DNA of 64,000 nt from Leptodactylus fallax. Lineage: Eukaryota > Chordata > Amphibia > Anura > Leptodactylidae. Made by a program: the position numbers and the translations under genes. Location of the stretch: positions 248,001-312,000 of the forward strand of contig CAMRHE010000077.1 of assembly GCA_947044405.1 (NCBI GenBank), in the 5' to 3' direction. The notes beneath the pieces were generated by a model. The model made no database searches, had not been told where the DNA came from, and saw nothing but the letters and a program-made list of their open reading frames with translations. This document shows, piece by piece, positions 1-14,050 of the stretch. The number at the start of each line of letters is the position of its first letter. Positions within the stretch are counted from its first letter, which is position 1.

Positions 1-1055
1 CGATCAAGTAGAAAGGATAGGTATTTTCCTACCTTATATTTCTGTTCCAAAAACTTCAATAACAACTGCATATGTAATACCTTCCTGCAGAGGTTCATGG
101 GGTTGTCTATTTTTGAAAACCCCCCGTTCTTAGAGCTATTACATGAATTAGCTCATCACAAGTTGTCCTCCTCCTACCACCCTCAGAAATTGCCTGTTGA
201 TCAGTAAACAAAAAACCCTTGTGATCTTGGGCCATGTACAGACCCAGCCTTGATGTGTGCCCTTGCACAGTGTGATTATTGACTGGTATAGCGCACTTGG
301 GTATAGATTGCTTTCAGTTACTATATCCTTTGGAAATTTGTCAAGATAACCCCGAGTGAAAATGTGGTGTAGGTAGGAACTGTTAACTGTGTTGTATCTA
401 CTAATTCAACTCTATGTCTTGTTAACTGATCAACTTATCAAAGTTTGTCGCTATTGCACCTCCATAACATTACACTATAACAAGTAAATGCATACATATA
501 GTTGTAACCAATGGGGTGTCCACTTCTTGCTTACAGTTTTGTACAGGGGAACCCCTCTCCATGTTATTTATTCATCATTTCCTCTTAGGTTTTTTTTGTT
601 TGTTTCTTATTGTATTAGAGGCCTAGTGATGGGCGAACCTCGAGACATCTGTTTCACAAATATTCACAAGTTTTCCTTGTAAGTTTCAGTACTGGAAGTG
701 CTATTAATATACATTTCTCTACAGTATAAGTGAAGCCCAGGGGAGGTGCAGACAAAATAAGAACACTGATACCCGCCCTTCCTCACTTGGGTCAAGTGTC
801 AAGATTCCAGTGTCCCCCCCATGACTGCTGAGCCCCAATCACAGGCCTCAGATGTTTAACTGGCAGAAGAATCAGAAGAGTCAGAAGAACAAACCTCAAA
901 AATTTTGGGTTCGGTCGAACCTAAAATTTTTGGAAAATCAGGCTTATTACAAACCTGTTTGCTCATCTCTATAGAAAACATCTGCCCCTTAGTTTCTGGT
1001 CTGGAGATGTAATATTTTGATCTTTCTGTTTTCTTCTATTTCTCTATCTCTTCAG
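1..1055. other. Non-coding stretch upstream of the first recognised exon
   Basis: I see no supported gene here. A perfect A exon would be expected before the B exon at 1056 but I cannot find one, so it is either left of the window or lost. Around 897-931 there is a short inverted repeat (AAAATTTTGGGTTCG against CGAACCTAAAATTTT), probably part of an interspersed repeat. The rest looks like intron or intergenic DNA. Confidence 0.5.
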
Positions 1056-1253
1056 AAAGAGAAAACCTGATCATTATTCTTGACAATCTGGAGGACAGCA
1101 GTGATCGGGAAAAGAAGAGAATCCTACAAGAAAACCGAGGCTGTATAAAACAGAAGAATCTCATCCTTTTCAGCATAATGGATAAAAGATGTGGTTATGT
1201 GAATCATCTAGTGAATGATCATCCCCCGAGGAGCATGAGAAAAAAGAGGAAAG
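1056..1253 (+). CDS. B exon 1: second half of alpha/beta domain
   Basis: The exon follows a pyrimidine-rich acceptor (tctctatctcttcag) and ends at a GTGAG donor; it is 198 nt, phase 1-1. It encodes a hydrophobic strand, ENLIIILDNLEDSSD, then a charged helix (REKKRILQEN) and a second hydrophobic run (NLILFSIM), and ends in a basic tail (MRKKRK). It is clearly homologous to the B exons at 7115, 17565 and 54457 (minus) but is the most divergent: LDN replaces IDD, and the segment after the helix is different. Its upstream A partner is not visible in the window. Function unknown. Confidence 0.65.
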
Positions 1254-1893
1254 GTGAGATACAGAGAGGACTGTAATCCTTTAGATACCTCCAGATCTGG
1301 TACATCCCCTGGAAATGTATGGATCGATTCCTTGCTGCTGAAATAGGGACATCATATTCATATTCCCCAGGACCTTGTATCCTCCACTGGGAGAACATTA
1401 TACTGTATATCCAGTCACTATTATCAGTTATTTAAGGCTGCATATACATGGCAGGGAATGTTTTATTGCTCCAATGATCTATAATAAAAATGAACTAACT
1501 TTGCAAACAATTTTGATTAACAATGTCCTTTGGTTCTGTTTATACAGCTCCTATGGGTATCATTGTGTCTCCATGATTACATATTACAAACCCTATGTAG
1601 TCTAATCTTACTGTCAAGTGTTGCTCACTTCTATTATTCTCCTCTTATCCAGCCTGTAGGCTATCAAAGCCTATAGGGGCTGCAGACAATATACAGGGGC
1701 TTTTTAATGAAGGCTATTTATAAAGCTAATTTATTTTTAGATATTATTTTATTTTTCATAATAATGTAGCAATAAAATGAAGATCTCTGTACACCATAAT
1801 ATTAAAATAAGAATCAGTGACTCTGTTATCTTATTACTGATATTACAGAAGATTTAATAAGATTTGTTGCTGCAACCTGTGATGTCATTTCAG

Positions 1894-1983
1894 AGCGACC
1901 AGCCATACAGATGACATCACCCAGAAATCACATCTCCAGCAGTCATCAGCAGCATCAGAAGACGAGCCGTGACAACAGAACAG
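1894..1983 (+). CDS. Linker exon, 90 nt, phase 1-1
   Basis: Acceptor catttcag and donor GTAATA bound a 90-nt open exon whose reading fits the preceding B exon. It encodes a Ser/Gln/His-rich, probably disordered stretch that includes SSSHQQHQKTSRDNRT. No domain is visible. It takes the position of the 57- and 51-nt linkers found after the other B exons but does not resemble them. Being symmetric (1-1), it can be skipped without a frameshift. Confidence 0.55.
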
Positions 1984-2123
1984 GTAATAATGACATCATT
2001 GTGAATATCCTAGCTTACATTAATGATGAAAATATTCTTCTTTCCTCCCTTTTTTGTCTCCTCCCATCCTATTTGTACAGTCTCTACTTTTATATTTGTG
2101 ATTTTTGTGATGTTTTTTAACAG

Positions 2124-2201
2124 ATGTCAAACTAACCACAGAATCTGTCACACGTGAGCCCACATATCAGCAGCAGAAAAGGCGAGGTCCTGACACTAAA
2201 G
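2124..2201 (+). CDS. Linker exon, 78 nt, phase 1-1
   Basis: A T-rich acceptor (gttttttaacag) precedes a 78-nt open exon that encodes a hydrophilic segment including TTESVTREPTYQQQKRR. The donor GTCATA is weak. The EPTYQQQ...R stretch faintly resembles the EPRSQSTRY of the 51-nt linkers farther downstream, which suggests a shared origin. Phase 1-1 fits both neighbours. Confidence 0.5.
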
Positions 2202-2286
2202 GTCATAGTATATCTATGTGTTCATATGATGTACTGTATAGTCTGATGATGGAGACGTCATCTCATCTTCTCATTTTGCTCCATAG

Positions 2287-2312
2287 ATTACACGCATGAC
2301 CATTACCCACAG
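2287..2312 (+). CDS. Tiny exon before A, 26 nt, phase 1-0
   Basis: The exon (ctccatag acceptor, GTAAGA donor) encodes only YTHDHYPQ after the split codon and changes the phase from 1 to 0, as an A exon requires. It matches in length and place the 26-nt exon at 14158 (IEEYHKEQ) and the 32-nt exon at 63421-63452 on the minus strand. The small size makes the call depend on this conserved position and phase. Confidence 0.5.
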
Positions 2313-2635
2313 GTAAGAGATAGGGGTCTGAGTGCTCTGCTGTATAAATTAATGGGGTCCCAGAGGTCAGAACCCAGGACAGCACTACTAATACTCCTTA
2401 TCTCTTCTTTAATATCATTAACACCAGGGCGAGCTTCTGCACTTGGAACAATTCATTTTTACTGTATTTTTTTTTTTTTTTTGGTAGAAAATATATTTGT
2501 CATTTAACCGAAGCCCGAGAGGGGCAAACATTCACCGGAACCCAGAGATGGGGGAAGACCGAAGGATAGCAAACAACCATAACACGCGTCGAATAAGGCC
2601 AACGCACACCACAGGACAAAGGCGCGGGGGGGCGC

Positions 2636-2636
<1 letters not shown>

Positions 2637-2685
<49 letters not shown>

Positions 2686-2700
2686 TGTGTGTGTGTGTGA
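2637..2700. repeat. (GT)n microsatellite
   Basis: About 64 bp of nearly perfect GT dinucleotides lie inside the piggyBac-like element. Open frames across it are repeat artefacts. Confidence 0.95.
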
Positions 2701-2939
2701 GTGGCATGTCCTCTGTGGACTCACCAGTAACGCGTTTTTGCTTTTTTTTTTTTTTTTCTGCACCCATTGACGAATCTAAATATACAAAAATGTAAAATAC
2801 AAAAGAACAACGATGTTCCATGCTTTATTGTTATGAAAATAATAAAAAAATACAAGGAATAAAACAATTCCACACAATTTACAATAGGCGCTGTGGGGGC
2901 GCGCGGGTGTGTGAGTGGCATGTCCTTCTTGTGTGACAG

Positions 2940-4560
2940 CATTCAGCACTTACTCAGCAGCTGTCTGCACTGTCGGAACATACCTGGCACTGCCTGGGTA
3001 TGTCCCTGGACATGCCACACGGAGAGCAGCAACACACTCTCAGTGCACAATTGTTCGGCATCGATGGTGACCTGACACTCGCCCTTGCCAGGGCTGGGGG
3101 GAAGGTTGTTGCCGAAGGAGTTTCTCCTTGCATGCCTTCTTTTCAGTCACATGAGAGCCACCTAACTCTTTGCAAGCTCAACCAGGAAGCCACGCTCCCG
3201 CACCCCAGGCAGCCTGATAAAGAACAGAGCATTCAGTGCTGCCATGTCAACAGTGTAGAACACGGCGAAGGCCATCTCCGTGTTCCGCACGCAGCGACCC
3301 CGCACCATTTGGTCCATTACATCCACACCGCACTTTGTGTGGTTTTATTGTGTGACCGTTTGGGTGCATACACTGTCAGTGTGGCACCAGTGGTTGAAAA
3401 CACCTGAGTGGTGAATTCAGTGCGGCCATCTGTCTAGCGGATTGAGGAATTTCCCGGCGACTCTTGTTGACTGTGCCGAGGATAGTGGTTTTCCGGCTAA
3501 GCAGTCGTTGTGCAAGTGACAATGATGTAAAGAAATTGTCCGTGGTTACAGTTCTGCCCTTGTCCATGAATGGTTCCATCAGCCTCATCACTACAGTTTC
3601 GGACAGTCTCTCCCCGCTGGGACGACTGGGGTCCTTGCCAAGATATGGGAGGACATTACAGATGTACTTTGATTTCAAGTCGCAAGCCACCCAAAACTTG
3701 ATGCCAAACTTGTCTGGTTTTGTTGCAATGTATTGCAGAAAACAGCAGCGAGTCTTTGACGGGAAAAGCTGTTCATCAATAGTGATGTGTCGACCAGGGT
3801 TGTAGGATGCGATGCAGTTGGTGACAAACGATCTCCACACATCGGAGATTGCAGCAAACTTATCGGTCTCCACTCGCTCACTGCATGTGAACATGTCATC
3901 AAAGCGTAGGTGTTGCATGATGTCTTGGAAGCGGTTTCGGGTCATAGTTGCAATGATCCTTGGGTTTGCTAGGTTTGCTGACCAGCTGTCATGTAGTGAT
4001 GGAACCTTGGTCACCCCCCGCAAGATAATGACTGAAATAAATACCATTAGTTCCGGGAGACCCATGAACCAATCCACCTGCTCCGTGTGATGTGCATGTT
4101 GAGTAGTCCATTCTTGAATGCTACAAAGCATGTCAAGAGTGATAAAACAGAGGAAGCTCTGAAGGCGACTCCGGACACTTCGTCTGGCCTTAGCACTTGG
4201 CTCTCCACTGTAGGGTACGGTTCTATTGGGGTGAAATGGAGACGTTTCCCCACTTCTACTTCACGCCACACTGTGCCATCTTTTGCGGTCTCTGTCGGCT
4301 CACTCGCCAACCGAGCTCTCTTTTTTGATAGAGGAGGAGTCTCCTCATCTGCAAGATAAATAATTTCAAATTAACATTTTGTTTTGGTTCTAAATAAAAA
4401 GATAGTCAGGAAATAAAAATCGGTAATTTGAAAAAATCTAACCTGAAGACAGCTCAGAGTCCGAATCCAGTTGAAGGACTGTCTTCTCCATCTGAGTCAG
4501 AAGGGTTGGTGTTGCTCAGGATCAGTTCCAATGCCTGTTGAATGGTGTGCCTTCTCTGCA
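2940..4560 (-). pseudogene. piggyBac-type transposase, broken
   Basis: On the minus strand an N-terminal acidic region begins near 4558 (MQRRHTIQQALELIL), followed by an apparent short intron (about 4346-4443; donor GTTAGA, acceptor ending ttgcag). The core at 3376-4131 is open for 251 codons and contains WFMGLPELMVF, RFQDIMQHLRFDD, HITIDEQLF and TTDNFFTSL, typical of the piggyBac DDE-type transposase. Beyond a frameshift near 3380-3400, the remaining part shows GVDVMDQMVRGRCVRNTEM and AVFYTVDMAALNALFF, the family's C-terminal catalytic Asp region. It then carries a stop and decays into a Cys-containing tail. There are at least two frameshifts and one stop, so it is inactive. Confidence 0.8.
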
Positions 4561-5357
4561 TTTTGTTTCTTGTGAACAAAATAGGTGAAGCAGTCCCTTC
4601 ACATCCCCCACAGCACAAAAGGCGCATGCAAATTTGCTAAGGTGTTAGCAACCTTATGCATATTCCCAGCACAACAATGCAGCTGGGGGATGGGCAGACA
4701 CACTCAAAAGCATCTTACATTCTTTTGTTTACACTCTCTTACAAGACCTGAGGTGGATCAACACAATTGCCCCCTGCAATCCTCAGACAATGGCCACATT
4801 TACAAATGAAAGGATGCTAATTGGAGCCATCAGAGTTGTCTGTTTGGACTAAGGGTCATTTGACCCTCTTTCAGGACTTCAAGGGGGAGCTCGAAATTTC
4901 TGGGACTTCTAGTGTTAAAAAAAAAAAAAAAAAGAGCAAATAAGCAACAAAAACTGTTACAAAATCCGTGCCATTATTGGTGTATATTAGGCAGGGGCTA
5001 CACACTGATTTTGCAATGCTATTCGAGGTTGCTGTGGTCACAACTCTCATTCCCCAAAAAAGATAAACCCGTGCACACTAAGGGTGGCGGTCGCTCCAGT
5101 CCCCTTCACTTACATTACTTGCAATGTTGGAAGGTGACACAGCAACTTGTGTTGCTACTAAAATCATCGTATAGCCCCAGCTTTATACCAGGTGGATAAG
5201 GTTGATACATTAGGGGGACCCACTGTAACTCTGTTGCCCAAGGGCCCATATAAGACTGGCGCCGACCCTGATTAACACCATTGACTCCACTTTTAATAAG
5301 TATGACTGCTCCTGAAATCTTCCATGTCTCATCGTAATGTGTTTCTACTGTTATTAG

Positions 5358-5631
5358 AGGCAGAAAATGGAAGGACACACAGTGGGAATCTTCTCCAGAT
5401 GGAGTCATAGAGATTACTCGTGGCTGGTGACAATGCTCACATCAGAGGATCTCAGCTCTAATGTCAGGACTGTCCGGCACATCCACATATCTAAAGACAA
5501 AATGATGAATTTCATACACGAAGTCAGACAATGTACATTTGGGATTCTCTATCAAAACCAGAATACAGAGTGGGATAACTTCACCTCTATAAAGTACGAC
5601 CTGGAACTGGAGACTTTATGTTCTGTACTCG
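5358..5631 (+). CDS. A exon 1: first half of alpha/beta domain
   Basis: The exon is 274 nt, phase 0 in and 1 out (acceptor ctactgttattag, donor GTAAGA). It encodes EGHTVGIFSRWSHRDYSWLV, then RHIHIS, a helix (DKMMNFIHEVRQ), the core strand CTFGILYQNQN, and an acidic C-terminal helix (YDLELETLCSVL). It is the same length as the A exon at 15166 and clearly homologous along its whole length. The split Gly codon joins to GKEN of the B exon at 7115. By eye I read strand-helix-strand-helix-strand-helix. Function unknown. Confidence 0.75.
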
Positions 5632-7114
5632 GTAAGACACGAGCTGTGAATGAATAATCCCAGTCCATAAAGCTCTTTAGATCATAAAAATCAAGACTTG
5701 AAACAATATTTATAATGTAATTATATTTCAATCAGTGTAGACAATAAGAAAGCAGACTTAAAGGTGTTCACACACAGTACAGGAATGTAGCCTGAACCCG
5801 TAGATTTGTGTGGTTTACTATTTTATGTGGTGTCCCAATATAGCCCTATCAGAAGATGTCCAAGGAAGGGAGTGGACAAGTTGCCCTTTGTTTCCACAGG
5901 AAAACATCTTATCTCCTATCTCACCACACCCCTTTGAAAACATATGTATGGATGGCTTACAGCATATCAGTGGTCTCCGAGTTGTAGCTATTCAGTGGGA
6001 TAGATGGGTCTAAGATTTTCATAACAGTTGCAGAGCTATAAGGATTCCAGAAATTCCCAATAGATTGTCACCAAATGAAACAGACACTTGAAGCGATGTC
6101 TTACTTGAGGAACCCCAGAGAAATGTTTGAGTTACAATTTGACCCTATCAGGCATCAAATAAATTGTTATTATTATATACAGTACATATTATAGAATTAC
6201 ATATTACAGAATTAGAGAATACTATTAGAATATACTGTAGAATGAGGAGTAGACAATTAATTCACTGGCAAATAGTGGAAGTTAGGCTAGGCTCACATCT
6301 GCATCAGGTGTCTGTTCTGGTCCTCCAACGGAAAAACGAGCCGCAAAAATAGTGGACATAAATGGATCCTGAGGGACCCCATTGACTATAATGGGGTCCA
6401 TTGGGTGTCCATTGGATGTCTGTTTTTTTAAAAGAGTTGGATAAAAAGTTGGGCTTGTAAGACTTTTTTTTTACTGTGATTTATGATGGATCTACGTCAG
6501 ACGGACACCCAGAGCAAATGTAAACCCAGCCTTATGTTGGTAAATTACAGATCCTGTTCAGTACTATAAAAATACAGACAGCCTAAGTGGCAGGACATAG
6601 AAGTCATACAGTAGATAAAGGAGAACAGAAAGCTGAGCCTGTGTGGTCGCCATTAAGGTCACATGTCATTGACTTTTTAAGATAGATGCCTAACTACTGT
6701 CAATATGAGAAAAATGAATGGGACTCTGACAACTTCAAAGTTATTCATGTTAAAAAGAAAGAACAGGTAGGTTGTCACCAACAAAGCAACAATAATTACA
6801 GGTTATGGGTTCTAGATTTTGTTAAGGAAAAGTTGATGTAAGGATTTATACAGACTGCCAGATTGGAGTCGAGGAAGAATTTTTTTCCTCTGACATGGGG
6901 TAATTGCCATAAACCTCATGGGTTTCTTTTTTTTTTTACCTTCTTCTGGATCAACACTGTAGAGTTATAGGCTGGACTTGATGGACCTGTGTCTTCATCC
7001 AACCTCATCTATTATGTAACTATGTAATTAGAATGGGTTTTATTAGCCTACAGATGTGTAGGTTATAAGAGTCTGGCTCCTGCCATGATGACCTGTGATC
7101 TCTGCGGTGTACAG

Positions 7115-7309
7115 GGAAGGAGAATGTGATCGTTCTCATCGATGATGTGAAGGACAGCAGTGACCATGAGAAGTGCCACATCCTGCACACACATCGCAGG
7201 GCTGCACAATGGTTCAGAGATTTACTCCTCATCTCTGACCTGGACAAGCAGGAGAAAAGAAAGCTGAAAATGGTGGAGACAAAACTACAGAAGCTGCTGC
7301 AAGGCTCAG
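7115..7309 (+). CDS. B exon 2: second half of alpha/beta domain
   Basis: The exon is 195 nt, phase 1-1, with acceptor gcggtgtacag and donor GTGATG. It encodes KENVIVLIDDVKDSSDHEK, a helix, then WFRDLLLISDLDK and a basic amphipathic tail (KMVETKLQKLLQGS). The ID-D motif after a strand of five hydrophobic residues is the hallmark of all B exons here. It pairs with the A exon 1.48 kb upstream. Confidence 0.75.
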
Positions 7310-10300
7310 GTGATGAATGTTCATTGTCTACTTTGCCTTAGTTTTGGTAAATTACTTGTAGTAGAGAATATTCATACAGTAGCTGTAGTGTCTGTACTGC
7401 ACATAAGTCACTGAACTCTGTGAACAATATTGATTATATTTTAAATTTGATTATTATTCATTTTAATTAATCTGGTAATGAGGTTGTAAGATATAAATAT
7501 TTAATGTTCATTTTTACTTTTTAGACCTTCAGCAATGCAATTGTCCACCATTCTGTAATGATAATATGATGAATCTACTGACCCAGACCTCTTATGATAC
7601 TGAGATGATTCTGTTAATTCTGCCCTCTAATGATACTGAGATGACTCTGATGACCTATTCACTAATTATAATAAGATGACTCTGCTGACCTACCCTCTAA
7701 AAATAATGAAATGAACTCCATTCTCTAATAATGGTGAGATAACTCAGTTGACCATGTCCTCTAATTATAATGAGATAATGAGACAACTCTTACTTTTGTT
7801 AACTCTTTGGGGCCTTCTTGAAATGTCTGGAGGTCTCCTGGTGATGTCCGCTCTCTTCTGTGGCATCATTGATCCGGGATCACCAATGAGGCCTGTGAGT
7901 GGGCCACCAGTGGTCACATGGGCAAGCCGAGCATCATGACATCATGATGCTCAATGTGCCCATGTCACCGATGAGGCCCAATTATATGGCAACCATTTTA
8001 GATTGAGTGAGATGAATCTCCATTTGTTCAGTTTGGTAAAAAAAACTAACAACTTGGAATATTCAAGTCGACCCGGCTCGGTACGAACCGATACGCCCCA
8101 TCTCTAGATAACACATTGTTATATCATAGATGACATTACCTCCACAGATTCAGTGAAATCTGAACACTGATGTGACCCTGTCATGTGGTATCCAGAGTCC
8201 TAATTTGTCATGTCATTCACTGATCAGTAGTACTTGTCCTGCTATCCGATAACTCATCAAGTTACATTGGGCTGGTAGATAAGTAAAAAGATATAATATT
8301 TAGAGTAACCTGTCTTCTTATCACACCACTGATATAAGTGACTTTAGGAAGCAAGACAATCAAGCAAGTAAAGAATAACATGTATTAAGAAGAAGAAATA
8401 GGGGGCACTCACCCGGACTTGTATAAAACGGAAGACTTTTATTCAAAATATATCCATAAAAACATCCATATAATTGTGAGAGAGGAAAAGCGCCCTAATG
8501 GCAAGGCAACGAATTGTTTCGCGACACGCGCTTTTTCAAGCCTCTGGATGCCAGGACTGTTCTAGGGAGAGTGCACCACATTTTTATGGATTTGTTTGTC
8601 TGTAACCTCCTAGTGCCATTATTATTATGGTATAATGCGATACAGGACAGGTGTCTAAGTAGTACCACCTTCATTCTTTTTCTATTTGTGTTGGTTATTC
8701 AATTAAAAAATAAGAAACCATAATATAAGCAATGACTTACTGTGGCTTAGGAGAACTCATAAATTGTTCGTGCCGACACCCCAAGACAATTCCAAAATAA
8801 TGGGAATCAGTGGACATCTAAGAATCAAATGGGCTGACTAGTATACTATATACTGAGCATTTATACCCTTCTAGCCCACCTCCGTAATATATCAAACTTT
8901 CCTCTCTACATCTTTTCTCACCACCTTTCTTTTTGGTATGGGTTTTTTGTCAGTTCTCTTTGTCTGTTCACTGCCAAACATGTAACAATACAGACACACA
9001 GACCAGACAAGGACTCAGTATACACTTCTCTTTACGTTCACAGTTACAAATATACAGAAATATGTAAAAAGCCAATCTACATTAGTCATAATCAAGTAGA
9101 AGACAATCTAAATTCAATGGAAAAATTTGATGGACACTATCTGTGTCTATCTATGTGTAGTGATATGATCTATGTCTCTGGATGGGCAAATCATTTCCAA
9201 CACTCCTACAAAAAAAAAAAAAAAAATTCACATTCACCAACTAGTTAAACATTTAGGAAAAAAGTAAATGAGAGGCCGCCTTCTTCACATCCATGTAGTG
9301 CAGTTCAATGATAAAACATAAGAAGCACATCTTTTTGTTTAACCCAGTTTTAACCCATTAATAACTGGCGTATAGACTTTCTATGTCGGTCACTAATGGG
9401 CCTTATTCATCCGCAATTAACTTTCTATGTCAGTTGCAACAAATTAATATGGGGTGCAGGTGCCCAGCTATGTACTCACATCCAGGGACCTGCTCCTAAA
9501 GCCCAGGATTGGTAAACTGCTGATCCCAAACATTTAGCCCGTATTGACCATGGAATCTATGGGGTTTTGGAGGGGGGGCTCCCTCCTGGAGGCATTAGAA
9601 CGACTGTGAATGAGATTGCAGGGTTATGATGCCTATACATTTCAGCCAGGGGCCTAAAGAAAGCCCCCCAGGGCTGTCTATGCATAATTCTGTTAGGCCG
9701 TACCAAACTGTCTGTCAGAAAATGTCAGACAGTATAATGCATTTTTTGTTTGTCAGACACTGAAAAACGTCTATAAAAAGAGATCAAAAAGTGTTACACT
9801 CCCCAAAATGGCATCAATAAAAACATCAGGTCTTCCCACAAAAAATAAGCCCATGCACAATTATATTAAGAAAAATATAATTAAGTTATGCGTCTTGGAT
9901 GTGATGATGGAAAAAACTAAATTCCAAAATAACATTACATTATTACAAAAATGAATAAAATCAGTGAATAAAATCATCAGGTTATTTAATCCGCAAGGCA
10001 ATTGCAAAATTGCTGTTTTTTTTTCTTCTTTCTGAAAAAGATGGAATGGTATATCTACTGCAAAATAGTGCCAATCCACACTGCCACTAGGTAGTCAGGA
10101 TTCGAGCACATACTGAGGCCAATTGGGCGTCAATTCTAACTAGAACTCTTCAATTTATCTTTCAAACATGTTTGCAATTGGAGTCTTTAGAGCCTAAGCA
10201 GGGTCATAGTTCTATTGAGAGCTTTCTGCCCAATCTATGTACATAGTGAGAAAAATAATACTTTGAAAGATCAATTACCTGGGGATGATTTTAGTGATTT

Positions 10301-10508
10301 TAATAAGCAAGACAAACAAGTGAGTAAAGGATAATAAACAAGACTATAAGGAACAGGTTTGGAATGTGACCTTGTCCCCTGTATCAGACAGCGAAGCCAA
10401 CAAATCTACTAATACAAAGCTAGAATAGAAATGGGAGAACCATCAAGACTAACAAAATTAACCCTTCCCAATACCGTGACTGACAAATTGTTATTTTAAT
10501 CTCTTCAG
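7310..10508. other. Long intron with dispersed repeats
   Basis: No exon could be supported here. An acceptor-like site near 7524 (actttttag) is followed by a short open stretch but no good donor. 7560-7760 carries degenerate copies of a ~40-bp unit (aatgataatgagatgactctg), a diverged tandem repeat. 8370-8530 resembles a retroposon tail. Short A-runs lie at 9210-9227. Confidence 0.4.
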
Positions 10509-10565
10509 ATTTACCCAAATATGATCAAGGAAACAAGAGCACACTGAGAAGAATCTCTCCATATG
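10509..10565 (+). CDS. 57-nt linker exon (KYD type), copy 1
   Basis: The acceptor aatctcttcag and donor GTAAGG bound 57 nt, phase 1-1. It encodes LPKYDQGNKSTLRRISPY, a short basic Ser-rich segment. At least four further copies follow (13765, 20583, 23153, 25762), each with the same flanking intron sequence. RRIS is the kind of site basophilic kinases use, but that is only a guess. Confidence 0.65.
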
Positions 10566-10734
10566 GTAAGGATCTGATTCTGATATTCTTCACTGATCTG
10601 GTGTCAGACATATTAGATGTCTAATATATAAGTACAGTAATGAGAAATAAAATACTGAGAAATGTTGTTCTTTTTGTCCCATCATCTTCTGTATTTGTGG
10701 CATTGTTATATTATACATTGTGTCTTCTCTGCAG

Positions 10735-10785
10735 ATTCCATTAAGCCTGAACCCAGAAGTCAGAGCACACGATATTCTTCTTATG
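10735..10785 (+). CDS. 51-nt linker exon (EPRSQSTRY type), copy 1
   Basis: The acceptor cttctctgcag and donor GTAAAT bound 51 nt, phase 1-1, encoding SIKPEPRSQSTRYSSY. It lies about 170 bp after the 57-nt exon, and the pair is duplicated as a unit. Copies are at 14000, 20809 and 23373. Confidence 0.65.
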
Positions 10786-11279
10786 GTAAATGTCCGATAA
10801 ATTATATTTAGATTCCTTTTTGTACACTGTAAGGTTATTTGATATATCAATCCACTTCAGGCTTTGGCTCAAGAAAACGCAGCAAAATCTGCAATATAAA
10901 AAGGTGTGCTTTCCACAATGTGGGGCCTCAGCCTTAAAGTGCACTGATGCATGGTCATAGTTCTACTGAGAGCTTTCTGCACAACCTATGTACATTGTGT
11001 GAAAAATGATAATTTAAAAGATCAATTACCTGAGGGTATGTCCATGTATACACTCCTTAAAATGTACACCCCCAGGTATACACTCCCATACTATGAAAAC
11101 CCATTTTCCAGACCTGAACAGCCACAATGAGTCTTTAATGCCCCTACTACCTCCTGCTTTCCTAGTATTGTCATGTATATACAGCCTGACAAGTATCAGT
11201 GATCTCTCTATTCCTCGCTACTACCAAATGTTTTATGGTGGGTTCTAAGGATAGTGAGAATCAAGAATGTCACACACCA

Positions 11280-11600
11280 ATGATTTTAGTGATTTTAATG
11301 AACTCCTATATGTATATCCCCCAACCTAAACCCATAAATAACAACAAAAAATTACAATTGAATTAATAAATGTATTAAATATCCAAAGAAAATGAGAGCA
11401 ACATAAGAGGAGAGAGAACATAAGAGGGGAGGAGGTCGTGTCTGACAACACCAAACACCACTACACATACATTATATTACATATATAGCCATAAATTAAT
11501 AGAAATAAATTGATATATGCACCAAATTAATGATAATGAAATAATAAATATAGATAAATAATATACATTATAAAGAATAATACATATATAAATATATACA
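11280..11600. repeat. AT-rich block shared by the tandem units
   Basis: The run from tgattttagtgattttaatg through the ATAAATATAGATAAAT region recurs almost unchanged near 19730, 22370 and 24990. It is the intronic body of the duplicated linker-exon unit. Confidence 0.7.
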
Positions 11601-11707
11601 GTGTACAGTGCTATCAATGGATGTTACTCATTATATCATATAACAAAATATCTGTATATATTGTAAATGTGTCAAAGTGCACAGAACTATAAATATTGAC
11701 ATACATA

Positions 11708-13342
<1,635 letters not shown>

Positions 13343-13764
13343 TATACATATATAAGGAACATTCAACTATAATATTAATCATTTACATATTGATATATAC
13401 AGTGCATATATACAAATATCACTATAGCCACTAGATACAAAGCAATTCATGCAGTAGTAGATATGATACCAATGTGCAGCAGTGAGCTCCAGACACGTCC
13501 TCCAGCCCTCAGCCCCTACGTACGTTTCGCTCCATCTTCCTCTGGGGCTGATTTTACTGATTTTAATAAGCAAGACAAACAAGTGAGTAAAGGATAATAA
13601 ACAGGAATATAAGGAACAGGTTTGGAATGTGACCTTGTCCCCTTTATCAGACAGCGAAGCCAACAAATCTACTAATACAAAGCTAGAATAGAAATGGGAG
13701 AACCATCAAGACTATCAAAATTAACGCTTCCCAATACTGTGACTGACAAATTGTTATTTTGTAG

Positions 13765-13839
13765 AAGACGTAATCTTCGAAGATTTAGCCAAATATGATG
13801 AAAGAAACAAGAACACACAGAGAAGAATCTCTCCATATG
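13765..13839 (+). CDS. KYD-type linker exon, copy 2, with 18-nt 5' extension
   Basis: This copy has an extra in-frame segment at its 5' side. With the acceptor ttattttgtag the exon is 75 nt and begins DVIFEDLAKYDERN; with the downstream AG at 13781-13782 it is the standard 57 nt. Both keep phase 1-1. The donor is GTAAGG. The pyrimidine tract before 13764 favours the longer form, but both could be used. Confidence 0.6.
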
Positions 13840-13999
13840 GTAAGGATCTGATTCTGATATTCTTCATTGATCTGGTGTCAGACATATTAGATGTCTAATA
13901 GATAAGTACAGTAATGAGAAATAAGATGCTGAGAAATGTTGTCCCTTCATCTTCTGTATTTGTGGCATTGTTATATTATACATCGTGTCATCTCCACAG

Positions 14000-14050
14000 A
14001 TTCCATTACACATGAACCCAGAAGTCAGAGCACACGATATTCTCCTGATG
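14000..14050 (+). CDS. 51-nt linker exon (EPRSQSTRY type), copy 2
   Basis: The acceptor catctccacag and donor GTAAAT bound 51 nt, phase 1-1, encoding SITHEPRSQSTRYSPD. It is followed about 100 bp later by the tiny exon that leads into the second A exon. Confidence 0.65.

Larger units (their letters stand above)
2418..4918 (-). mobile_element. Degenerate piggyBac-like transposon with TTAA ends
   Basis: TTAA at 2418-2421 and at 4915-4918 bound the element. The ends read TTAACACCAG (left) and TTAACACTAG (right, reverse complement), a short terminal inverted repeat as expected for piggyBac. Inside, on the minus strand, lie a broken piggyBac-type transposase and a (GT)n microsatellite. The element is inserted in the intron between the tiny exon at 2287 and the A exon at 5358. 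Confidence 0.75.

Noticed and set aside
2500..2821. ORFs with His-Thr or Cys-Val runs
   Set aside because: They are translations of the GT microsatellite in the piggyBac-like element.
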